Source: Eucommia ulmoides
Taxonomy: Eukaryota; Streptophyta; Magnoliopsida; Garryales; Eucommiaceae
Assembly: GCA_016647705.1 (NCBI GenBank)
Contig: CM028335.1
Coordinates: 4,397,501 to 4,461,500 of the forward strand
DNA length: 64,000 bases
Reading direction: 5' to 3'
The translations under genes and the position numbers were made by a program. Numbering within the stretch: the stretch's first letter is position 1; the number at the start of each line of letters is the position of its first letter. This document shows positions 24,521-37,055 of the stretch, piece after piece. Under the pieces are notes generated by a model. It searched no databases and was not told where the DNA came from. It saw only the letters and a list, made by a program, of their open reading frames with translations.

Positions 24521-26139
24521 TATGAAAAGTAGGAATCTGAACTCTATAAGATAGGATAGGAAAACAAGCTAATTAATCATTTTTTTATATTTACATTTTC
24601 ACCCTTTAGTTTTTATTGTCCTTTTTAAGGAAAAAAAATTATATTTACATCCCTTATTTTTTTTTTAATCAGAATAACTAATCTCTCAGATTAAAGTCAA
24701 TCAGCTGAGATCATCATTTAAATGTCAATTTTATCCTTATAATTTAAAATTTATTAACTAAATTACTTAATTACCCTTACTATTTCTTGACTTTGACCAA
24801 TTTTCTTTTTCTATTTTCTTTTCTTATCTCTCATTAATTCTATTTTTTTTTCTTTCTCCCCTTTTCTTTTCCTTTTTTTTTTTTTTTTTTCCTTTTCTTT
24901 TACTCTCTTTCTTCTTCTCTCTCTTCGGTGCCCACATTCGGTCTTTGCAATCCACCGGCCCACCTTCACTCTCTGCAACTCATCGATCCACCGCCACCGC
25001 CATTTTCGGTTGTGCCCCCCACTCTCACTCTCTCTCTCTGTGGCAAAGGATCACACTAATTCATCGCAGCGCTAGCGCCAACGCCTAACAAGGCTTGGAT
25101 CAATGATGAAACCATCATGTTTTGTAGCCATTTCAACTCTTTAGAACTGATTTTTCTTTGATATGTGAAGAGATCTCTGATTCAGATCTGTTCTCAAGGG
25201 GTGTCAATGGTAATTTTTCAACCATATACCAATTTTTTTTTTGATAAAATACTATTTAAAAAAATATCAAAATACATAAATTAAAATTCAAAATAAAAAA
25301 CTACCATTTAAAAAAAAAAAAACATTAATTAATATCTTATTTGACTTGCCCGAAATTTTTCTTTTCTTTGTTTCTTTTGCTCTCTTTGTTTTAACCACTG
25401 GTTTGTAGGTGGCAGTGGTGGTCGAACCAAACCTGGCCACAACAACATAACCACGAACAAATCAAGCCACCGTCGCACTACCACCGTGAACTCTTTCTCG
25501 AGCGACCACAAACTGGATGAGCATATCGCCACGACCACCAACTGCTGCGGGCACCAGCGATTACTTCTCAGCCCCACCTCCTCACCGAAACAACCTCTCT
25601 CTCTCTCCAAATCAAGGTCACCAACCCCATAATTGACGTTGGTCCTGTATGATATGGTCATAAATGGTAAAATTGTGTGGTGGTTGCCTAGATCTAACCA
25701 TTTATGGCCAAAACTGGTTTTATTATGCTACCACTACCCACGTCAACTCCTTTAATTCCACAATCGATGCTACTGCCATCGCTCCACCATTATTTTCCTT
25801 ACTCCCATTTCTAGAAAATTCAGGATCTATTTTTTTTAAATCCAGCTGAAAAATTACAGATGCGTAAAATTATAGATTTGATTTTTGTTGTTGATTGTTT
25901 GTATTATGGTAACATATTTATCGAGTTTGGTTTTTGTTCTTGATTGTTTGAAAGATGGCAACAATTTCATTGGGTTTTTTTTTTTTGTTTCTTTTTTTTT
26001 TTCTTGATGTTTTGAGTAGTTTATTGAACTATTAAAATCTGAACATGTGAAATTTACTGTAAATGTTGATTTAGATTTGTTGAAATTTGTTATAATATTT
26101 TGATTTTGATTTGCTAAAGTTTGTTGCAATGTTTGATTG
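24521..26139. other. Intergenic CT-rich repeat, second copy, and AT-rich DNA
   Basis: 24745-25200 parallels 20925-21330 in the same orientation. 25330-25660 is somewhat GC-richer and open on the minus strand for 110 codons, but the peptide matches nothing known and its composition is repeat-like. 25860-26139 is T-rich with no signal. Confidence 0.45.
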
Positions 26140-26480
26140 TGATTTACTTGTTATTTTTATTTTTATTTTTTGTGATGGTAGCATGGCAGTGGTAATTGCC
26201 AATATTTATTCTGATGGTCGCGGCGACGATGGTGATAGCAAATATTTATTGTTGTGGTGGTGATGATGATTAATATTTACCATAGTGACGGTAGTGGTTG
26301 TGATAGTGGATATGTATTATAATGGTGATAATGAATGTTTGTTATAGTGGTGACGGTGATAGGAATGTTTGTTGCGGTAATAATGTTAGTGAAAGTAAAT
26401 ATTTGTTGGGTGATGGTTGTGATAGCGAATATATATTGTGGTTATTGAGGGATAATAAATATTTGCTTTGGTGATAAGTA
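26140..26480 (+). repeat. Degenerate GTGATGGTGATAG-type minisatellite
   Basis: About eleven loose units of 25-35 bases that alternate GGTGGTGATAGTG-like and AATATTTGTTG-like parts. No conserved reading frame. Confidence 0.65.
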
Positions 26481-26499
26481 TTTATTACTAAAAAAATTA

Positions 26500-26924
26500 A
26501 TTTGGGGAATTTTCGTCATAAACGTACGTCCATAAACGTACCTTGCCTTGTGAGAGATGTAGCAAAACATAAACATACCATGTTTTGTGAGGATATAACG
26601 GTTTGGTTTTCATCGGGTAAGAAGATCCAAATTATAGTGGATTAGAGATCCCGAATGAGCTCGGGAGAGTAGACGTAGATAAGGAGGGGCTTTACCGAAT
26701 GATTATAATTCATTGTTTCTCTTTTTTCTTACTCTATCTCTTGTGCGTGCCTGTTTATAATTGCTTTATTATTTCGTTGCACTTGTTTGACACTTTGATT
26801 ACATTGTATATTTGTTAAGTTTAAAGTAAGAGAACAAGAATAAAAAGAGACAAAAAATCAGTTCGAGATATTTGCAATACTCAATTTATCCCCCCCACTC
26901 CTTTTGGGTATACTCGGAACAACA
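26500..26924 (+). mobile_element. Copia-type LTR fragment
   Basis: Ends TTATCCCCCCCACTCC then TTTTGGGTATACTCGGAACAACA, the usual close of plant copia LTRs (compare the end of the LTR at 12580-12613). The left limit is uncertain and no partner LTR is seen. It is a fossil abutting the Mutator remnant. Confidence 0.5.
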
Positions 26925-28790
26925 TGCATGATTTTCTATCTTGATGCCCATGCCTTCTGCATCTACTAAAACGAATCTCAACAACCTTGTCATTCAAAGA
27001 AATACGCTTCTTTCTTGTGCATCCGTGTTGCTTCCTAGTAACTAGATGAATAATTATAGCTTCCGATTCATTCTAGTTGGGCTTCTCAAGAGGTCAAAAC
27101 ATTGTACATCCCTTCTCCGTAACACTTTCTGTTGTAGTCTACCAAGAAATACACCTCTATGAATGAGTATATATTTTGTTCACTCTTCTATAGAGCAGCA
27201 CAAGTTTAGACACATGGGAATCATTGCCTTGCCAGTTCAAACAAGTGTGTGTCTTATTCTCCAAATCTAATGACCCTGAAGCTTAGCCGTGTGCGGTAGG
27301 TTATGCGTGTCTAAGCGCTAGGGTTGTGCGCTTAGCCGTGTGCGGTAGCTTAGGTTGTTTTGAATGAATTTCATAAACATTCTTCCTGTACTCGATAACC
27401 ATCCAAGTGCATCCACTCCTAATCATCTTGATAACCATCTCATCACGACTAGACATATGATACATGTCATCAACAAGGAATCTGTCCGCCTAACAAACAG
27501 TTAAGCCATTAATTTACTCATAATTGTGTCAACCATTAAAATGATAAGAAAGTGACTATAATTGTGAATCCATGCATTAAATGACTCTGCGAGATTAGAA
27601 GACATCTCACCATACATTTTTCCCTTCAAAGAACATGTTCCAAAATCTATTGGGTGGCACATCAGCTAGAAAATTTTCAACGTGACCTCTTTCTTCAGCT
27701 TTTATTTCGTCTAACAACTTGTTAAATTTCTCCATGGTTGTAGCATATGCTATCATGGAATACTTATGCACCAACTTCTCTTTGAAAACTTATTTCATCC
27801 CAGCTAATTTGTCTCTTAATTATTCTTCAAATAATTCACATAGTGAAAAGAGTCGGGCAACATTCGTTGTACGCCTTCAAGTATTTCATTATGTCTATCG
27901 GATATAAATGTTAACATATGCTCATGGGATATAAATTTTGACAAATTACACGTAAACCAATACCAATTGTCATCATTCTCTACATCTACCACCGAAATGC
28001 AATTGGATACACACTTGCATGTAAAATAACAACAAATTACTATTCTACACGTAAATATAATGTTCATTATATAAAACAAAACTAACTGTTCGATCCGTCC
28101 TTTGCGGTTGCCGCCCACAAGCATCGCTTATATTTGACCTCCCAAAAACGTACCGTCTAAGAATAGCATCGGTCGACAAAATTTAAATTGACTATAATAG
28201 CATTAAATACAACAAATAATAATTTAAAATGACATGTGTTCTTATTATAATCAAGTACCAAAAGACTATCAAGATTCGTACACATACAGGCAGCCAAATA
28301 CTAACACAAATGGTCGTAGGACGATTTGTAGTCACCATATGAATCATCTCGCACCTTCAATACCTCATTCTAGGCAATAGGGTATGGGATGTCAAATCTG
28401 TAATCATTCTTAAAGAATGAACGATGTAAATCAGGTAAGTAGCAGGTGTGTTTTTATTACATCAATCAAACAAGACTTCACCACTCTTGAGTTCATCTTC
28501 GCATTCTTGTTTATCCTACATGCAACCCCACATGATCTAATGTTTTCTAACTCAAAAAAAAAAAAAAAAAAAAACACTTATTTCATCTAATCTTCAATGT
28601 ACCCTCCATTTACAATCTCTTTCTTCCTTCAATGAATATTTAGCAACAACCCTCTCTTTATCATTCTTTTTATATTTAAAATTGAATTCTACTTGAATAC
28701 CATATTTTCTAAGTATTTTTCTAAATTCTGATATTTTATTCTTAAGAATCTAACCGAACCTCTTAAATTTCTTCAACTCAATGATCTAAT
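26925..28790 (-). pseudogene. Decayed Mutator-like (MULE) transposase gene
   Basis: Conceptual minus-strand reading gives, in order: FRKILRKYGI and KNDKERVVAKYSLKEERDCK (MuDR N-terminal domain, about 28600-28740); FCRPMLFLDGTFLGG (about 28150-28190); YPIAFRVVDVENDDNWYWF with LTFISDRHNEILEGV (about 27840-28000), the MULE transposase core; ENFLADVPPNRFWNMF and YGEMSSNLAESFNAWI (about 27560-27690); and a C-terminal RCRRHGHQDRKSC zinc-finger tail (about 26930-26975). Stops and frame changes are scattered between these blocks, for example in 27250-27500, and about 110 bases at 27995-28105 interrupt the core. Acidic N-terminal sequence may continue to about 29040. No terminal inverted repeats were found. 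Confidence 0.8.
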
Positions 28791-29629
28791 AGTAAGACTT
28801 TTTGTGCTAAAGGGCAAAAATAAGCAATAGATTATTTTGTCTATTAATGTCAATCCTATTTCCTCATTCACTCCAATGTTCAACTAACATATTATTACCA
28901 CCACAAGATCCATTACCACTGCCACATATGTTAACATCTACTACAACTTATTCCACCTTCAATGTGTAGGCAAGATCAATAACAACTTCTAAATCACCTT
29001 GACATGAACATTTACTACAACTTAGATTTAACTGTTATATAACTCGTTCTTATTGGAATCGATATGGTTTAATATAATGGATTATATTTCAGAATTGTTT
29101 CATCATAGATTATTAGGAACTGAATCTCAAAGATAATTCATGCCGATTAAACAGTTGATTGATTGATACATTTGATAGGATAAACTATGTTTAGGGATTG
29201 GTTCACCGTAAATTAGAAACCAAATCCGAATATAGTCCATGTCGATTCAGTGATCAAACTTTCATTGCAATTTGACTTGTAGTTACTTTACTTTACTATA
29301 CACGGATTCAAAATAAATAAAGAGTAAAACTCATTGGAATAATCGAAAAATGAATACATGTCCCTAACCAAATCACCTATCATATTGCATTTTAATTTAA
29401 ATATTTTTTTACACTTTTATTATTAAAACCACCGAAACCAATTACATTAAGTTCACTCAAAAAATTAGATAAAATTAATAATTACAATTTAATTCATGTG
29501 GTTCGACACCTTGAGCGATTGCTCCCTCCATTAGCCTGATGTATTCAAAATTTTATTTATGAAGTACTCCTTAAAAAGATTGAACTTTGATTGACGAAGA
29601 AATAAAACGTCTTCCCTTATCAACCGGAC
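28791..29629. other. AT-rich intergenic DNA beside the MULE remnant
   Basis: Possible decayed N-terminal MULE sequence to about 29040; after that no feature is seen. A near-palindromic pair of phrases (AATCGATATGG, CATGTCGATTC) recurs at 29050-29250 without clear meaning. Confidence 0.35.
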
Positions 29630-29632
29630 TAA

Positions 29633-30338
29633 GGGCATGTTTGATAAAAAAAATTAAGTGCTTAAAACTGATTATATTAAGTACTTAATTAATTAAGTTT
29701 GTTTGATAAATGTAATTAGTATCACTTAATTAATTAAGTTAACTTAAAAATTAAGTCAAAATGTGAATAAAAAATTAAGTCAAGTTCTCTTCACTTATTT
29801 TATTTTGCTTAATGCATTCAATTATTTCTCACTTAAAAAAAAATTATATTTTGACCATTTTACCCTTGATCCCCTACGAGGGTTTAATTAAAGTTATGAT
29901 TAATGAGAATTGAATTAATTTTGAATTATTTTATGGTTTTAAGTTTATTTTATATTTAAATTATTGTTATAATTTAATTTAAGTAATCAAACTACATAAA
30001 AAAAAAACACATAATATTTACATATTTTTAGGTTAATTTCTACTTTTAATTTTAATATAATTTTTTTTTAAATGGCACCCTAATTTTATTGCTTTGTTCT
30101 CAATTTTTTTTATTTTTTTTTTCACATTATCTTAATTCAAAGGTAGTTATGTAAATTAAATAATTTTTAGCATACAAATTTTGTATTTATCAAACAAATA
30201 AAAAAAATTCAGCACTTTATTTTCAACACAATTTTATCAAACAACCTTCTTAAATTTTCAGCATTTAAAATTTCAGCACTTAATTTTCAGTACTTAAATT
30301 TTCAACACTTAAAAATTAAGTTGTTATGAAAGAAGCCC
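29633..30338. mobile_element. Tourist-like MITE with TAA target duplication
   Basis: Flanked by TAA (29630-29632, 30339-30341). Ends are imperfect inverted repeats: GGGCATGTTTGATAA on the left and GGGCTTCTTTCATAA on the right when reversed. The AT-rich interior repeats AAGTGCTTAA / TTCAGCACTTAA phrases in opposite directions near its ends. PIF/Harbinger-derived MITEs use 3-bp TWA duplications. Confidence 0.65.
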
Positions 30339-30600
30339 TAATTTGTCTAAATTTAAATCTAAAAAGTTCAATTTGACTAAATTAAAATAAAGCAAATCTA
30401 AATTTCGAAGTGACATGAGATTTAACTTCTTTTTTTTTTTTTTTAATTAATTTTTTTTTATATATATATTTAATTTATTTTTTAATAATTAAAATTTAAA
30501 AAATTGACCAAAGCACAATCGGCCATTTTTTTTTCAAATAAATCATAATAACAGTAGATACCGAATTATTATAGGAGGAAGAGGGAGTCGCGTAGAGGTG
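30339..30600. other. AT-rich region upstream of IPCS
   Basis: T- and A-runs with no recognised element; probable distal promoter of the plus-strand gene at 31134. Confidence 0.35.
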
Positions 30601-31133
30601 ATCTTTTCTTTCAAAAAGCCCTCATTTTCTTTGTTTCACGTTCTCTCTCTCTTCTCTTGCTCAACTGTCCTCCGTCTTGGACTCAACGTTCCAGCATATA
30701 GAGATTAGAGGAGACGATTCAAATCACAGCGCGAGATAGAAAAGAGGATGAAACAGAGACACCGATCATGATATTCTTCTATTCGGATCATTGAAAAGCC
30801 ATTTCGAAACGAGTTCGTGAATTTCTTTTTCATCACAAATTCACAGCCAATTCATCGATCTCGGTGATTAGGTTTTCGTTAAGATCTTTGTTTTGATCGC
30901 GTAATCGTATTGGAAATTGTTTAGTTTTGTTCTTCTTTTTTCTGTTTTTCATGTTCGTGATTTGAAGAGTTAAGTCAATTTGGTGGAATTGATTTGTTTG
31001 GAGTGGGAATCGAATGTGTTGATAGCTTGATATTGAGGTAATTCCGGTGGCGGAAGGTTTGCGATGAATGATGTCGGCCTTTAACTGGTGGTTTGTGATG
31101 TAATATGGCACTGGTCCCTACACAGCAAAGAAG
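30600..31133 (+). promoter_or_regulatory. Probable IPCS core promoter and 5' leader with upstream ORFs
   Basis: A CT-rich stretch (30605-30670) starts a GC-richer region typical of a plant leader. It holds short upstream ORFs at 30748-30771, 31064-31084 and 31068-31103, and an out-of-frame ATG at 31105 whose frame runs over the main start at 31134. A leader intron could remove some of these; its sites were not fixed. Confidence 0.5.
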
Positions 31134-31618
31134 ATGTCGCTTTATATTGGTCGCGAGGCTTCAAAGGTTCGCCTCTCTACTCTTTAATCCTCTTTCTACT
31201 ATTACTAGGACTACCATCGCCGGAGCAGTTGATCAAACACTGCGTTTTTTTTATTGTTGATTCTGTTTATTGTTTCGGTGTGAAGTTATGGAGGAGGATT
31301 TGTACGGAGACTGCAACAGAAATCAAGCTACTCATCGAGAACTGGAAATATATTCTTGCTGGTCTCATCTTTCAGGTCTTATTCAAAACTTACTTCCAGT
31401 TTTCTATGTTTTTTGTATATAAACAGAAGTTGTTTTTCTTTTAATATGCCTACACCTTCTTCCATATTTCATTTTCAGTTGCATGGAGTTTTTATGAATA
31501 AAGTTGGTGCCCTTTTCATTGAAAAATCGAAAGATCACTATTTCGAGAGAGAGAGAAAATAAATACATATAGAATTGTCCAGTTACATAAAGTTAACCAA
31601 ATGATTTCAGGTTTAGAG

Positions 31619-31671
<53 letters not shown>

Positions 31672-32471
31672 ATTTTTTTCCTATACTGAAGTATATTGTT
31701 GAACCCATGAGTCATGAGTGTTATTCTATTATTTAGTTGGTCATAGAGTAAGTTAAAACTTATTGTAAAACTAAAGTAATGTCTACTTTTTATATTGGAA
31801 GTGATTACATTACATCCTAATCTGAGTTGCCGAATTTCGTGTTTTTCCAACACGGTATTGGTTTTTGATACTTTAGAGCTGCACCTTGGCGAACTGAATT
31901 TCGCTTTATATCATCGTATAATACCTCATAAATCTTGTAGTATTTGATGATACTTTAATTTTCCTTCATACTCACACCCTTTTGCCCTTTTGAGGATTTA
32001 TAGAAGCTTAACGTGTTGAATTTCTATGTTTTATTACAGTACATCCATGGGCTTGCTGCTCGAGGAGTTCATTATTTTCATAGGCCAGGACCTACTCTTC
32101 AGGATGTTGGGTTTTTTCTTCTTCCGGTTTGTTATTTATCCTCCTTCTTGGTTGTGAGCATGTGAGCTAACACTTGTCCTTATTTTTTGCTTATTTTTTT
32201 TTTTTCCTCTCTGCCCACAGGAGCTTGGTCAAGACAGAGCTTACATAAGTGAGACTGTGTTCACCTTTGTCTTTCTATCATTTGTCTTGGTGAGATTCAT
32301 CCCCATTTAATATTTCATTAGGTACTGAAAATTTTCAAATTTCTTCTTAGGTAGCGTTTGGAATTAGAGAATTGGGGCTTAGGAATTGAAATTAGCAACG
32401 AACGCATGTAAACAGAAAAAAATTTACATGCGCTCATTTCTAATTCCAATTCCAAGGCCATAATTCCTTAG

Positions 32472-32523
<52 letters not shown>

Positions 32524-33704
32524 GTTGAGTTTAGATTCTGATGTTTGTTTTATCTGTATCATGCTATGGTGCAGTGGACTTTCCATCCTTTCATTTTAAA
32601 GAGCAAAAGAATCTACACTGTTTTAATATGGTGCAGGGTCCTTGCCTTTTTAGTGGTATGTGCTATGTTTTCTTTTTCCTTTTTCCTTTTATATATTTTT
32701 TTTATTTTAGTTTGTGTGTGTTTAATGAAAATATATAGGGTTTAACATTTTTTTTTCTCATGTCTTTATCAATGAAAAACTATGATGAACACGGGCGTTC
32801 TTGAAGCAAGATGACAGCTTAAGAATTCTATTTTTCTGCTGCTTTTGTGATTTTTTTTCCTAATGATTTTGAGCTATTTGTTGCAAAATTGTTGACGTTT
32901 GTTTATTTTTGTGCAAAGACTTGTATTATTTTGGCCTTATCTGTGTAGCCAACACTTTCTTTGAAAATTTGTTTTGCTGCAGGCTTGCCAATTTCTTCGT
33001 ATTTTAACATTCTACTCAACTCAGCTACCCGGTCCAAACTATCATTGCCGTGAGGTAGAATATACTCATCTCTCTCTCACTCTCTCTCTAAATGCTTGTT
33101 CACGTGTATGCTAAAATTCTTCCATACGTGGTTCGCAAATATTTCTTGTTTTATTTTTCTAAGATCAAGTATGTGCATCCTATTATATATAGGGTTCAGA
33201 ACTTGCTACCCTTCCTCGGCCAAATGGTGCCCTAGAAGTATTATTAATTAATTGTGAGTGTCGTTTCTCTTTACTTCAGCTATTGCTTGTTTGGCATGGA
33301 ATTCTGCATTTTTATATGCTAATTTTTTTTTTTTAAAATGAATTCGCAGTTCCTAGAGGCGTGCTTTATGGCTGTGGCGATTTGATATTTTCGTCTCACA
33401 TGATCTTTTCACTTGTCTTTGTCCGGACATATCAGAAGTACGGCATGCGTAGGTAAATATTCGAATTTATTAGATTCTGTGTACTGATTTATTTAGTGAT
33501 GTGCCAAACAGCGCCTTGGATTTATGTGAGTATCATATTGAATGTGTTCCTCAGGTTCTTCAAGCAGTGTGCGTGGCTAATTGCTGTGATTCAGAGCTTG
33601 TTGATTGTTGCATCTCGAAAACACTACACCATTGACATCGTCGTGGCATGGTAGAGGACATCATTTTTGTTTTTCTTCTTTTTTTTTTTAAATATTTATC
33701 AATG

Positions 33705-33757
<53 letters not shown>

Positions 33758-34322
33758 TTGGTTTATGATTCTGTTTTAGGTATACCGTTAACCTGGTGGT
33801 GTCTTTTATCGACAATAAATTGCCAGGTTAGTGCTATTACTTGTACTAAGGTTTGTGTGTCTTTATGACGCACTGGATGTGTGTGCAATTTCTATATACA
33901 TATATATCAAGGATACTATGGAAATTTCATGTCTTGATACGCCAAAATCGCATGCTTAAGCCTTGTTTGTTTAGTTAAACATTTTTTACTTTAGTATTTG
34001 ATTTTGAGATGTCCTATGTATAGAACTTCCCGAACGTACAAGCGGAGTTGCTGCAGCGTTGCTACCGTTGAGTAATGGCAGGAATAAAGAAGAGAATCAC
34101 AAGCTCTTGAATGGGAATTCTAGAGATCCTTCAGATTGGGTATTCAAAATTTAAAATTAACTAATTTTTTCATTTAATATATATATATATGTTTATATAT
34201 ATAAGGTTTTGACATTGTGGTGGCTGTCTGTTTTTGTGTAGAGGTTAAGAAGTCAAGTAAATGGGAAGATTTCAGAAGATGGCAACATGGTAAATAGTGA
34301 ACCTGGGATGAATGGCGTATAA
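31134..34322 (+). CDS. IPCS: Phosphatidylinositol:ceramide inositolphosphotransferase (IPC synthase)
   Basis: Twelve exons: 31134-31166, 31286-31375, 32040-32126, 32221-32289, 32575-32655, 32983-33054, 33193-33253, 33350-33452, 33555-33650, 33780-33826, 34024-34139, 34242-34322. All introns are GT-AG; the sum is 936 bases, 311 residues. It moves phosphoinositol from phosphatidylinositol to ceramide, making inositol phosphorylceramide in Golgi/trans-Golgi membranes; Arabidopsis ERH1 links it to cell-death control. The sphingomyelin-synthase core is intact: [14 protein letters not shown] (His181) and [15 protein letters not shown] (His222, Asp226) give the H-H-D triad. Also seen: [20 protein letters not shown] near the N-terminus and LPGPNYHC (about 137-142). 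Several hydrophobic segments fit a six-span protein. The C-terminal tail from about 247 is polar and variable. Length agrees with the family (about 300). The ATG was chosen by homology to M-[ST]-L-Y-I-x-R-E-A-S-K. Confidence 0.95.
31621..31669. repeat. (TA)n microsatellite in IPCS intron 2
   Basis: An uninterrupted TA run of about 48 bases, likely length-variable. Confidence 0.95.
32345..32522. repeat. Fold-back repeat and (TC)n(AC)n run in IPCS intron 4
   Basis: GCGTTTGGAATTAGAGAATT at about 32347 is answered by TCTAATTCCAATTCCAAGGC at about 32439, making a short hairpin like a MITE remnant. It is followed by a TC run then an AC run to 32522, 52 bases before the acceptor. Confidence 0.6.
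33711..33757. repeat. (ATT)n microsatellite in IPCS intron 9
   Basis: About fifteen ATT units just upstream of the acceptor at 33779. Confidence 0.95.
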
Positions 34323-34557
34323 TAGACTGCTTTGCAAGGACTGAAGTTTATTATTGCTGTTCTTGAAAAGTCTCTTTAGTCAATTGCAAATATGCTTTTG
34401 GTCAAGTTTTCTGCTAGAGATGCTCCAAGTGTTTTTATATGGCTTCACTTATTTTTCACTATTCTTGTGCAAAGTTCATCTGATTTTGCTCATATACATG
34501 GTTTCTCATCATTGTGTGCGTGGGAGGGAGAGCGGCAGGGCAGGGCAGAGCGCTTTA

Positions 34558-35069
34558 GTCCCCGTTTGTTTAGTGTTTTTGTTGTTCGTTTCTAAAATTC
34601 TAAAATTTAAGAACCCAAAATATTCCCGAAATTTTGATATTAATCTCAAAATTTTTGGGATTTTGAGGGGGAAAAATTGTTTCCATTCTTTCTTAATTTA
34701 TCATCACTTAAAGGGATAAGGTGGTTATTTTTTAAATTCTTAATGAAGTTTTTCCTTTAACCCTTGTTAGTCTCAAATATAAAGAAGTGATTTTTTTTTC
34801 CCTTTTTATTCATTAATTATCAAAAAGAAATGTGGAAGCTCTCATTTAATTCGTGAAGTAAATTAGAAAAAGGGGGGGGACCAATCAACTTTCTTGGGTT
34901 TTATTGTGTAAAATAATTTAAAAATAATTATCGTTACCAAAGGAGTGGAATCATAATTTTCATTTAATCTTTTTGTTAGAATAAAAATAGAAAAATAGAA
35001 TCATAATTTTTATTTAATCTTTTTGTTAGAATAAAAACAGAAAAATAGAAACGTTAATCAAACGTTACC
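34558..35069. mobile_element. Tourist-like MITE a (TTA duplication)
   Basis: TTA at 34555-34557 and 35070-35072. Left end GTCCCCGTTTGTTTAGTGTT, right end (reversed) GGTAACGTTTGATTAACGTT. A 53-base segment with ATAATTTT..TTTAATCTTTTTG is repeated in tandem at about 34949-35050. Confidence 0.6.
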
Positions 35070-35109
35070 TTAATGTCGTAGCATATGGGGAGATAGAGAG
35101 AGAGCTTTA

Positions 35110-35627
35110 GGCCCCGTTAGGTTACTGTTTTCATTTTCTGATTTTTGTTCCCACTTTCAAAATTTTGAAATTAATGTACAGAAACGCGTTTGTCAAAGCG
35201 TTTTTATTCTCAAAATTTTAAGAGTATTTCATGAATTACTTGAAAATATGAGAAACAAAAAAATCTTTGATTTCTATTCACTCTCATAAAACTCTTCCCA
35301 CTACCACCCCTCTGGCCACCATCCCATCTAGCCCACCATACATTTAAAGAAAAGACAAAGACAAAAGACAAAAAAAAAAAAAAAAAGGAACAAATGTTGC
35401 AGCCAAATGTGTTTTTTTGTTTCTGTTCTCATAAATTAAAATAAATAATTTCAGGACAATGGTCGTTACCAAATGTGTTTCTATTCGCAGAATATTTTAG
35501 AAAAAAAAAAAGCAATTGTTACCATACATGTTTTTATTTCTGAAATATTTTAGAACAGAAACAAAATTGTCATCCTAATTTATTGGATGTAGAATAAGAA
35601 AAGCAGAAATACTAATCAAACGCCACT
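35110..35627. mobile_element. Tourist-like MITE b (TTA duplication)
   Basis: TTA at 35107-35109 and 35628-35630. Left end GGCCCCGTTAGGTTACTG, right end (reversed) AGTGGCGTTTGATTAGTATT. The interior holds a GC-richer 35290-35345. Confidence 0.6.
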
Positions 35628-35664
35628 TTAACGTCTTTTGGCTACATATAAGGGGAGAGGGAAA

Positions 35665-35880
35665 CAAAGATCTTTAAGTGGTGTTTGTTTCGTGTTTATC
35701 TTTAAGTGGTGTTTGTTTAGCGTTTTTACTTTTTCGTTTCTATTTCTAATAAACTAGGATGAGAATTATATTTTTTTTTTGGATTAATTCTGGGAACAAA
35801 AATGCGTTTGGTAACTACCATTGTTTTAAAATTATTCCGTTTAATTTATAAGAACGTAAACAAATAAACAAGTTTGTTTG
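35665..35880. mobile_element. Truncated Tourist-like MITE with a duplicated end
   Basis: TCTTTAAGTGGTGTTTGTTT appears twice in a row (about 35669 and 35700), then the body reads towards AACAAACTTGTTTGC-like sequence without a clear right end. Confidence 0.45.
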
Positions 35881-37055
35881 CAACATTTTTTCCCAATGAT
35901 AAATATACATATTCTTGGCCAATTATCTATATCAAATTACAATAAATCAAAAACAATAAATTCATCTGCCATATTAATTAAAAATAAATACCTAAAATTC
36001 AAATATATTAAAGGGTATTTATGTGGTAAGTTTCTTATTTTATCTTTAATTTTAAAAAAATCTCATACGCAATTATAACTTGTGTTTTAGTCCTCTTAAT
36101 TAAAAAAAGACAAACGGTCCAATACACGCATTAGACTCTTGCAGTTATATGTAACTAACTTATATGTAAAATATTTGTTACATATAACAAATATTATACA
36201 AATACATGTAACATACATGTAAATTATAACATGTAACTAATATTATATAGTAATATTATACAGTTATATGTAACTAATATTACATAGGTGTAAGCACATG
36301 CAAGATTAATACGCAAATAAATACCAATTTAAAAGACTAAATTAAAATTTATGTTTTAAACTATACTCATAAGAGATTCAATCTACAATTTGGGATTAAC
36401 CACCAATTATACTTATATTAAATGCAAAGACAGGCATTCAATGTCTTGAGCTACCTACAGGTGAGATTCTGCTCGTTTCTAGCTTAACTGAGAGTGAGTT
36501 GTTGGGCGTTCAGAAGAACCACATGGTACCAATGACATTTAATGTTTTTGATGTTTGAACCTAACTTCTTGTTTTTTTTTGGGTGAATAACTTCTTGTTT
36601 CAATGACAGATCAAATCTCACTTTTCTTTCAATTTGGGGACAGGATTCCATTAAAGAGGAAGAGAGTACCTTATAATGTCACTGTGCAGGTCTTTATTTA
36701 TTTATTTATTTTTTATTTATTATTATTATTATTATTTTTTTATATTCACGAGTGTCCCCACACCCACACAAGATATAAAACTAATCTCGTTTAAGGTGTT
36801 TGGTTGTCCCCCTCTCAACAAATACTTTTTCGCAAAATCGAAGTCATGATCTTGCAGAGATCTCTTAATTGTTTTAACTCAAACGGACCTTATCACTTGA
36901 GTTACACTATATTGGTACAGGTCTCTTCATCTCTAATCCTGTAATGTGCTGGGACTACTACATCTATGAATCTCCAATTCTGAAATACCAAAATAAGGGC
37001 TCATATTTAAGACCAAGACCCTATCACCCCCATCTTACATGTATCTTGTAACAGT
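35881..37055. other. AT-rich intergenic DNA
   Basis: No gene seen. 36150-36280 repeats TATGTAACTAATATTA-like phrases. TA/ATT runs lie at 36690-36740. Confidence 0.35.

Noticed and set aside
25329-25661. 110-codon minus-strand open frame
   Set aside because: No recognisable motif, no splice partners, repeat-like composition.
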